This document shows, one piece after another, positions 56,308 through 64,000 of a stretch of DNA of 64,000 nt (the first letter of the stretch is position 1; each line of letters opens with the position of its first letter). The DNA lies in assembly GCF_030253575.1 (NCBI RefSeq), contig NC_080557.1, forward strand, positions 4,397,001 to 4,461,000, given 5' to 3'. This DNA is from Rhododendron vialii. Taxonomy: Eukaryota; Streptophyta; Magnoliopsida; Ericales; Ericaceae. A program made the translations under genes and the position numbers. The notes below the pieces were generated by a model. The model worked only from the letters and a program-made list of their open reading frames with translations. It did not search any database and was not told the DNA's origin.

Positions 56308-59162
56308 TGCATGCACAATATTTTAGTGTAACTTAGAACTGCGGAACAATGGTATTGTAATCTGATCAAGTGTTCACTAACAAATAAGGCATTCAAGTGT
56401 TTCAATCAAAATAATGGAGGAAAATAGATATCCATTGGAATACAAAATACATGAATTTAGAAGTGCCAAAAAATTAAAATAAAGATATCAATCGACCATT
56501 GTAAGAGCCTTTTTTCTTGAGTAAATCTTCATGATACGTAACATTTCTAATTTTTTGTGGTTCTGAAGTGGCTACCTACACAAAGAAAGAAATAGACTAC
56601 ATACGCTCATTTTATTACATTTTATGACTTAAGAAATTGTGATTTAATTAGCACATGAATGTATTTTACCTCTGTTGACCCATAAAGGTATTCCATGAGT
56701 ATTTTTATGCCCTTTGTCGATCCTTGTATATGAGCCACCATGCTATTTCCTTCATTACTCTGAGATTGCATGTCGTTTGAGATTTTCTCACTCTTCCGGT
56801 GGTCGCTTTAATGGACACAAGTTTGGAGATGCATAGATTTTCTCGCTCTTCCAGTGGTCGCTTTAATGGACACTAGTTTAGAGACGCATATATGTAATGT
56901 AAGATAGAGACAAGGGATCCAAAGAGAACGTACACACTGCTATATATCTTGCTTGACCCATCAATTACTTGAAAGAAGAAAATAGAAGACTTGTGACAGC
57001 CAAAAAGAGTACGGGAGACAACTCCAATTGTTATTAGTTTGTCAAGCAGCTGAAAAAAAAAATTTGTTTGGTGCATCGGAATAATAGCTGCAAAATTTGT
57101 TAATAGCTTCAAAAATTTTTACTTTTGAATGAGTCTAAGGAGTGATCCGGCTCCCATCTGATTCAGATGAAAGGTACCTTCATTGCTCGTGTACCTAAAC
57201 TTTGTACTCCCTTCGTCCCTTTTTAAGTGTCCTGCTTCGTAATTCCAACTTATTAAAAAGACATCATCATTATACCTTTCATATCAACTTTTTCCTCCAC
57301 TTTCCCTACTTACCCATCATCATTACACTTTTACTCACTTACTTTTTAAAAGGGAATATACTTTTAGGGACAAAATAGACAATTCACCAACTTTTACCAC
57401 TAACTTTACAAAATAGACACTTATTAAGAGAAAGTTCAAAATGGAATACCGGACTATAAATAAGGGACGGAGGGAGTACTTCTTTTCTTTGTCTCCTTTT
57501 TTACTTTGACAAGCATACCAATCTTTGCAATTCCTCAATCACAGTAATCACCTGTATTTATAACAAACTCAAATGTACTTCTTTTTCTGTCTCCTTTCTG
57601 ACTTTGACAAGCATACCAATCTTTGTAGATTCCTCAATCACGGTAATCACCTGTATTTATAACAAACTCAAATGTCACATAAAATGTATTTATCATTTTC
57701 AAGAAACATATCCAAGCTCAAATCTTTTGCCTGAAAAAAGTATAGGAGAAATTGTTGGATATACCTAATCTTTTGACTGAACGAACTCCTAAAGTTCGTA
57801 AAGGAACAATGAGTTGGATCTCTACTGGATGGAATTGACAACATGAAGAACCCATCCTGAACCACAGACAAGAACACAGGTGCTCATGCAAAAGAAGATA
57901 TGGACATGGAACCTGGCAATTCTGTCCATTAAATCAAGATACGGACACGGTAGGGAGAGGGAAAGATAATATATTTTACACAATTTAAGGAGGAAAAAAG
58001 AAAACTTCTTAAATGAAACATTATAGGAGGGAGGGAAAAATCCATAAGGTCATCATAGCTTGGATTTTGGACAGTTTACCATTCCAGAGAGAGAGAGAGA
58101 CCTGTTCATGACATTGCCAGAAGTGGTAAGCTTTGTGCTGATTTTTTTTCCCGACAGAATCTAAAATTAAGATTTTGGGTTGGCTCTGAATTGATTACTA
58201 ATTTAGAGCCAACACGCCATCACAAGATCAGGTAATAAAATAACCACAGCAACATACAGCTATGTGGCTATCTATATTGGTGGTCATGGGCCGGGCTTGC
58301 TTACCCCATCACATAAATAGTCATTCCCATTTGATTTGCCTCGCTTTAGAAGGTCAACAAATTTATTTTCCAAGGAGAGCACGTGAAAATATCAATATAG
58401 ATATCATTGGCATCAATGGCATGTTTTTTAAGGAGAACCCATATCCGTGAGGACCAAGACGCATATATAAGTAGATGCAAAGTACCCAGTTAATGGCATG
58501 TTTTTTAAGAAGAACGCATATCAGTGAGGACTGAGAGTCTGAGATGCATATATAAGTAGATGCAAAGTACCCAGTTTCTACATTATTGAACCCAATTTCA
58601 GTAGCACATAATCCAATTTCAGGCGTTTGACGGCATTTTAAGCGACTTGGAAACCAGTTTCAACAGTAAAAATTCCTATTTCTACATTTAGAAATACAAT
58701 TTTTTGCAGCTCCTGCAATTTAGATACCTGTTTCAGCAGTTCAAAATAAATAAACAGACCAGTTTTTGCAATTTGAAAGACCAAGACGTACAAATACAGT
58801 TCCATAATAGGAATGCAACATTGTTTGTAAACAAAGAAACTACAACATAACTGTTGAGGTAAAAAACACATACCGAAATGAAACACACCAAGAATAGTGT
58901 GTGTCTTCTCTTGATTGGCCCTATGTTTCGTATCCTTTAATGGCTTAACATTTCAGTGGCAAGTGGCAACAACCCGAAAGGTAACAAATTGATATAGGAA
59001 GCATAAGAAGGCTATAAAACATAAACCAACAATAGAAGAAGACAGAAAAAGGAGAACTATAGGAAATGCATAACTTGAAGCTTGTTCTGATGGCATAAAG
59101 AATTGTTTCTGCATGAATCACCTATTTTGTACAAATATAGAAACACAAATGAAATAAAGATG
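56308..59162. other. Repeat-rich stretch upstream of the helicase scrap
   Basis: No gene I can support. Short tandem duplications: about 58 bp twice at 56765-56885, about 97 bp twice at 57480-57675, and about 78 bp twice at 58415-58575. A minus-strand exon-like stretch, 56670-56771 (34 codons starting MQSQSNEGNS, ending at a good donor), has no recognised relatives. Since the helicase fragment also reads on the minus strand, this may be the interior of a decayed Helitron. Confidence 0.3.
57207..57476. mobile_element. Stowaway MITE (270 bp)
   Basis: CTCCCTTCGTCCC and GGGACGGAGGGAG ends with TA on both sides (57205-57206, 57477-57478). Confidence 0.88.
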
Positions 59163-59601
59163 CTAGTCAAGATGAAAACCCTTAAATGGATAAGATGCAG
59201 AAGGAGGAACGACCTCTTTCTTGCTTGACCGAGTTAACACCACCTTCAAAACTACATTTTTGGTATATAAACGTTTCTTACTTTCATTAACTCCTGTTTT
59301 GAGCAAGACTTTTGAAGTTGCCATAGAAGTCCCATGAGACAATGCTACATATAGTTGCCCATGTGAGAAAATATTTTGAGATAAATAGAGACCAACGTAG
59401 GGGATTGTTTGCCTTATGAATTGTCATGGCAAAACAGAGGCAATTTGGAAACTGTATGCGCCTGAACTTGAAGGCTGGAAGGCGTGGGATTCTTGGAAGC
59501 CAAACAGGTTTCCTAGCAAATTGGCCCACTGTAATTTCAGCATATATGAGATCTTTGTCAAAAGCTCTACAAACTTCTCGTTCCATTCCATAGGCCATTA
59601 G
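59163..59601 (-). pseudogene. C-terminus of a PIF1/Helitron-type helicase
   Basis: The minus strand gives CRAFDKDLIYAEITVGQFA, then WLPRIPRLP, FKFRRIQFP and CFAMTIHKA, the last motifs of PIF1-like helicases. After a frameshift it continues with PYVGLYL and SHGQLYVALSHGTSMATSK (motif VI region), to a natural stop at 59163-59165. The motif VI Arg is replaced by His. A few residues are missing between RLP and FKF. The ATPase part is absent. In plants such sequences come mostly from Helitron Rep-helicase proteins. Rolling-circle Rep sequence and Helitron ends were not found. Confidence 0.8.
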
Positions 59602-60132
59602 ACGGATCTATATTTCTCATTAACATAATTTGACTATTTTCTTTAAGTACCAATTTATGCCCATTTGGCATAAAAGTATTCAATGCTTATGGAAATGTTT
59701 TCCGGCGGACTGTTTGAAAAGGGGCCTGAACAAATTCACAGCACAATGATAGGATGAAATAAGACTTCGGGAAAATGTTATTGGAGGCAATACAAGAATA
59801 ATGGGTTTCATTTGTCCTATATTTCAAACGCACACTACTAAAGGAACTCGGCCTATAAAAGGCCAACAAATCCTATATTTTATACACACGCAAATAATAA
59901 AGTGCTTTTATGTTTGGACATCTTTTAAGATTGGAAAGTAAGGGGGGGAAATCTGCATGCATAATTAATGTAAATATGTTTGCCAATGCTGAATGCTGAG
60001 GAAACTTATTGCACTTTCCAAACTTGAACTTTCCAAAAAGTCCTTTAATGCGGGACCATGAAACAGTGATTCTCTGTGGCCATAGAAATCTACTCGGTTT
60101 TTAAAAGGCCCTCAAATCCTATAGTTCAAGCA

Positions 60133-60206
<74 letters not shown>

Positions 60207-60890
60207 GTTCCTAAAGGGGAAGGAAGTTTTAAAATCCAACACCAACTGAAGTTGCATAATTGTATTGTACATTTGGTGTGCATTATGCTGACATCCATTA
60301 GGAAGCACGGGAATACAACTATAATAAACCCTTTTGTTATCCTAACATATCAAAGGACCGGTCAAAACATAACAAACCACAAAACAGAGTCTGCAGTAAA
60401 TTATTCAGAGTTCGGAAGATTAAATTCACACGGGAAAACTACCCCAAACCATTCTCACAGCCATGGTCATACCAGAAAATTATTTCTTTCCGGCGGCCGG
60501 ATCTCAGGTGGTAGGTGTAGTGGGGGTTTAAATTGCCAGATCGAAACTTTGGCTATGCATCCATTTGTGACCATATAGACATACCAAACACCGAAACACG
60601 GACGCAAATAGGAGAATGGTCACAGTTCCCATAGGAAGCAATTTTTTTTTTCTTTTTTTGTTGATAAGTACGTAGAAAGCAACTTGGGCGCACGATTGTG
60701 TGGAACTGATCTCGTACCTAAAGCTGAATTCACACATGTAAATACAACAACACCCTTTGTTTTCGTACTAAAGAGGGCAACAAGTTTTTTAATCCAACAC
60801 CAGTTGAAGTTGTGTAATTCTGTCGAACAGTTGGTGTGCGTTATGCAATGATTCGTTAGGAAGCACAGTTAAATGCAGATGCATGTGTAT
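59602..60890. repeat. Direct repeats and an (AT)n tract
   Basis: No gene. An uninterrupted AT tract of about 68 bp lies at 60136-60203. Blocks at about 60205-60320 and 60765-60870 are direct repeats (aatccaacaccaactgaagt, then ttggtgtgc, then aggaagcac), and each is followed by a tttctttccg…ggccg segment (60485, 60940). Confidence 0.6.
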
Positions 60891-61313
60891 GTAGATGGAG
60901 GTAGGGGGTAGACAATTTAAGTTGCACTTACTGGGTATTTCTTTCCGCCGGCCTAATCTCAGGCGCTGGTTAATGCTTTCCGGTGGCCGAAACTCTAGCG
61001 GTCTAGGGAAGTACGGTGGAATTTTGGTGGTTGGAGATCGGGGTGGAGGTGTGGGCGGGCTGGGGTCGGGGTGGGTTTGGAGCGGTGGGGAGTTTGTGAT
61101 GGTATAGTTGGGTGGGCCGTTCAGAGTTGGGGTGCGTTGTTTGGGAGAACGGGGAGGGAGGAGTCCCGTCTGTTCCCGAGGAAGAAGAGTTTGGAGGGGT
61201 GCGTTTGTTTTGGGAGGAGAAAAGGAAAATTGCTATTCCCCCCCCCCCCCCCCCCCCCCCCCACCCCGACACGCCCCCCCCCTCCCCCCGGCCCCACCAC
61301 CATTTTCCCAGAC

Positions 61314-61350
<37 letters not shown>

Positions 61351-61484
61351 TTTCTTTCTTTTTTTCTTTATACAGTTTGATTCTTTTCTTTTTCTTTTTT
61401 TCCTTTTCTTTCCGGTTTGTTTTTTTTTATTTATTTTTATTTCCTTTTCTTTTTTTCTAGTTTGAATTTTTTTTCTCTTTAATA
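60891..61484. repeat. G-rich then C/CT-rich low-complexity arm
   Basis: A G-rich half (to 61200), a run of about 25 C at 61238-61262, a (CT)n tract at about 61317-61347 and T-rich DNA. The overlapping open frames are low-complexity artefacts. The block recurs in inverse at 62700-63050. Confidence 0.65.
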
Positions 61485-62010
61485 ATAGGTTCAAGTCTAA
61501 TTCTAGGCTTTATAAAGTAATTGAAAGAAAAAAAAAGTGTTTCAATTGATCATGTTTATCCGACTGTTTTATTTTTCTTTTTTTGTCCTTCATAAATTAA
61601 AAAATATAGTTACGAAAATAAGTGTTTCAATTTTCAATTCGTTTGAACCAGTGCAAACATGTTATTTTTCTGATCATTTCATCATAAATGGTCGTAATAA
61701 ATTTTTGGCTCCAAGGCCTTTCAACAAACACCTTAAGACTCATTATTTAGTTTTAAAACTCGTTTAGGGTGTCCATTAAAAGGCTTTAGAGCCAAAAATT
61801 TATTATAACCATTTAGGATGAAATAATCAGAAAAGTAACAACTTTGCACCGGTTCAAACAGATTGAAAATTTGAACATTTATTTTTGTAACTATATTTTT
61901 TAATCTATAAAGAAAAAAAAGGGGGAAAAAACAATCGGATAAACATGATCAATTGAAACACTTTTTTTTTCTCTCAATTACTTTACAAAACCTAGAATTA
62001 GACTTGAACC
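61485..62010. mobile_element. Long palindrome related to the 829- and 609-bp elements
   Basis: Arms of about 250 bp begin aataggttcaagtctaattc and end with the inverse. The core words ggctccaaggcctttcaac and gatcatttcat are shared with the palindromes at 10696 and 15064. The target duplication was not resolved. Confidence 0.65.
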
Positions 62011-62224
62011 TATTGTGTAAGAAAGAAAGAAAAAAATTTTTAAACATAAAAAATAATAGTTTGATTAGTAGCATGGTTACCTATTGTGTTTTTATGTATT
62101 TTAATAGTTTGACAATATGTACTCAATTATAATAAAATGAAATTTTATTTCAATTTATTATTGTTCATTATAAGTTATTTTTATTATTCATTGTTAAGAC
62201 TAATTAATTAACTAATTAAAATAA

Positions 62225-62630
62225 GAGAAATGATATAGGTACCGACCATGGAGGAGAGAAAACGTACCGACGGCCGCCGGCGGGCCGTCTCCGGCCACCG
62301 GACGGCCGATCCGAGCCGTCCAAAAATTCTAAAAAAAAAAACCGATGGGGCCTACGCGAGAATTAATGGCATCCGAGGTGTGTAAGGTACTTGATCCGAG
62401 CACCCTTTTTTCTTGTATATATGTATATACGTGTATATACACACAAAAAAAGTGCTCGGATCAAGTACCCTACACACCTCGGATGCCGTTGATCCTCGCG
62501 TAGGCCCCATCGGTTTTTTTTTTTAGAATTTTTGGACGGCTCGGATCGGCCGTCCGGTGGCCGGAGACGGCCCGCCGGCGGCCGTCGGTACGTTTTCTCT
62601 CCTCCATGGTCGGTACCTATATCATTTCTC
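62225..62630. mobile_element. Palindromic GAG/CGA-end element, copy 3 (406 bp)
   Basis: Perfect 9-bp duplication ttaaaataa (62216-62224, 62631-62639). Ends GAGAAATGATATAGGTACCG and its inverse. Same length as copy 2 and the same gtaccgacggccgccgg interior. Confidence 0.9.
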
Positions 62631-62699
62631 TTAAAATAATATAAATTTATTGAGTATAAAGTCAATTTTAATTGAAAATAGAATTTGAGTTAACCAAAA

Positions 62700-63060
62700 A
62701 AAATAAGAAGGAATGGGAAAAGAAACAAATAAAGAAAATAATTAAAAAATAAAAAAATAAAAAAGATTCAAAGTGGAAGGAAATAAAAAGAAATAAAAAG
62801 AAAAAAAACGAAAAAAAAAATTAGCCGAAAAGAAACAAAAGAAAATAAAGAGAAAAAAAGAAAAAAAAAAGAAAGAAAATGATCGGAGGGGGGGGCAGGA
62901 GAAGGGAGGGGGGAGGGGTAATAGGGGAAATAAGGTGTGGGGCCGGGGAGGGGGGGGTGTCGGGGGGGGGGGGGGGGGGGAAGCAGGCCTCGGAGAAAAG
63001 CTAGGAGGGGTAACTTGGGAAAGTGAAAAGTTGACAAACAGTTGACTCTTTTAGAAAGAG
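62700..63060. repeat. Inverse copy of the C-rich/T-rich arm
   Basis: A-rich DNA, then a G-rich segment with about 19 G at 62962-62980, the reverse complement in pattern of 61200-61480. The two arms enclose both palindromes above. Confidence 0.55.
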
Positions 63061-63315
63061 GTATAGATAGATAGATTATATTTGGGCCACGTCGTCAAAA
63101 CAGTAGTTCCAATTATTAGAATATTACGACGTGGTGATACGTATTTAATTTGAAGGAAACCAATATTTACACCAACCGTATAAATAATTTAATATCGAAA
63201 AGTATAGTAGATGGATAAATTCATTTTCAAAAGAAAAGGCAAAGATAATAAGCATTATAACATGCTTTTTTGACCTTGTAGCTTTTGGACCGAGCAACAT
63301 TTGAAAGCGATTTGA

Positions 63316-64000
63316 CACTACAAGAAAGTCGGGCTATGCCAGCAGCCAAAAGCATTGTGGAATGGTCTGCAAAGTACTGGTATAGCCCAACACGACCTAT
63401 ACCAACGCTTGGGCAATGCGCTGGGGTAGAGGCGCTACTATAGTTCTATGCCAGCGCTTTTTGTGAGCGCTGGTATAAATTTATTTTTACCAACGCTTTC
63501 TTTCCCAGCGGTTTTAAGCGCTAGTATAACATAATTTTTACAAACACTATGTTCTCCAACGGTTGCAAGCGCTGGTGTAGACCTGAATGCACCTAACCAC
63601 CTCCACACTTTTACCAGCGCCTAAAAGCGTTATTGTAGGTTCAATTTTTTTTTTCCATAAATAAAGAATTACTACTCCAATTTTCAGCTACATCCTAACT
63701 ATAATAAATTATACTAGCCACTTTCCCGGCCCATCACATATTGGTTCACTAACTTTTTCCAAATAACTCAAAAACCAAAATAATTCGTTTTTCATTGGAG
63801 AAACTAATACTCCATATATAAAATGTCAAAAGTAGGTCCATAACATTGTCAACATTCAAAAGTAGATCAAACATGCCAAAATATTCCAATCCAACTACAT
63901 TGCAAAAACTACATGGAATAGATAATTAATCAAAAGTTGACGATGCCATCCTTAACAAGATCTTCCCGAGAGAGCTTTCAAAATGACAAGTTGAAATCAT
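63316..64000. mobile_element. Left end of a CACTA element running off the window
   Basis: Starts CACTACAAGAAAGTCGGGC, the canonical En/Spm-like terminus. It is followed by many subterminal agcgct-centred repeats (gccagcgctttttgtgagcgc, here given in part as ccagcgctttttgtgagcgc; accagcgcctaaaagcg). The right end, the duplication and any transposase lie beyond 64000. Confidence 0.75.

Noticed and set aside
60126..60308. Open frame through the AT microsatellite
   Set aside because: Tyr-Ile repeat from (AT)n only.
61003..61494. Open frames of up to 163 codons on both strands
   Set aside because: Low-complexity products of C, CT and T runs; no domain, and open in several frames at once.

Overview
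The window is nuclear DNA of a flowering plant, probably a dicot. It is AT-rich and intron-bearing, and holds Athila-like, copia-like, L1-type LINE, CACTA, hAT, Stowaway and Mutator-like foldback elements. The species cannot be told from the sequence. All host genes of weight lie on the + strand and belong to one tandem family: receptor-like kinases with a glycoside-hydrolase-18 (class V chitinase-like) ectodomain, one transmembrane helix and a Ser/Thr kinase, the architecture known from tobacco CHRK1. Seven copies or fragments (called K1 to K7 here) can be traced.

K1 (1-1574) is a decayed kinase running in from the left edge. K2 (12684-16944) has all seven exons and one in-frame stop in the GH18 exon. 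K3 (20350-20442) is a scrap of exon 5 from an older relative. K4 (22332-24005) has the membrane exon and a frameshifted kinase but no ectodomain. K5 (27442-30715) keeps exons 4-7 and is split by a LINE. K6 (34293-38148) is fully intact: seven exons sum to 2295 nt and encode 764 residues. K7 (46548-46589) is only the first 14 codons, cut by a retrotransposon. In K2 and K6 the GH18 catalytic motif is destroyed (HGL[DE]LCCVKP where DGLDLDWEYP is expected), so the ectodomain is probably a binding module. The K6 kinase keeps its glycine loop, ATP-binding Lys, HRD and DFG.

The intergenic DNA is also duplicated. The region after K1 (1575-4780, resuming at 12187) is colinear with the region after K6 (38149-39070, 43185-43944, 45112-46547). 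This fixes many later insertions by comparison with their empty sites. Insertions include two gag-only Athila-like elements (4870-11876 and 46590-51742), solo LTRs (18960-20085; 25923-27244; a three-deep nest at 39071-43179), two 5'-truncated LINEs with clear target duplications, a CACTA element of 1774 bp, and long palindromic elements with 9-bp target duplications. Foreign gene scraps are an LRR receptor-like protein (about 17450-17705), a probable first exon of the CDK-activating-kinase subunit MAT1 (25020-25077) and a PIF1/Helitron-type helicase C-terminus (59163-59601, minus strand).

The points I rate highest are: the single intact dead-chitinase receptor kinase among ruined siblings; its promoter, where tandem repeats raise the number of WRKY-type W-box cores to about ten; a well-formed exon-1 donor whose non-use would give a soluble ectodomain in both K2 and K6; and a palindromic element family of 365-406 bp with GAG/CGA-type ends. 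From about 55.2 kb to the right end the window is mostly repeats with no host gene I can support.
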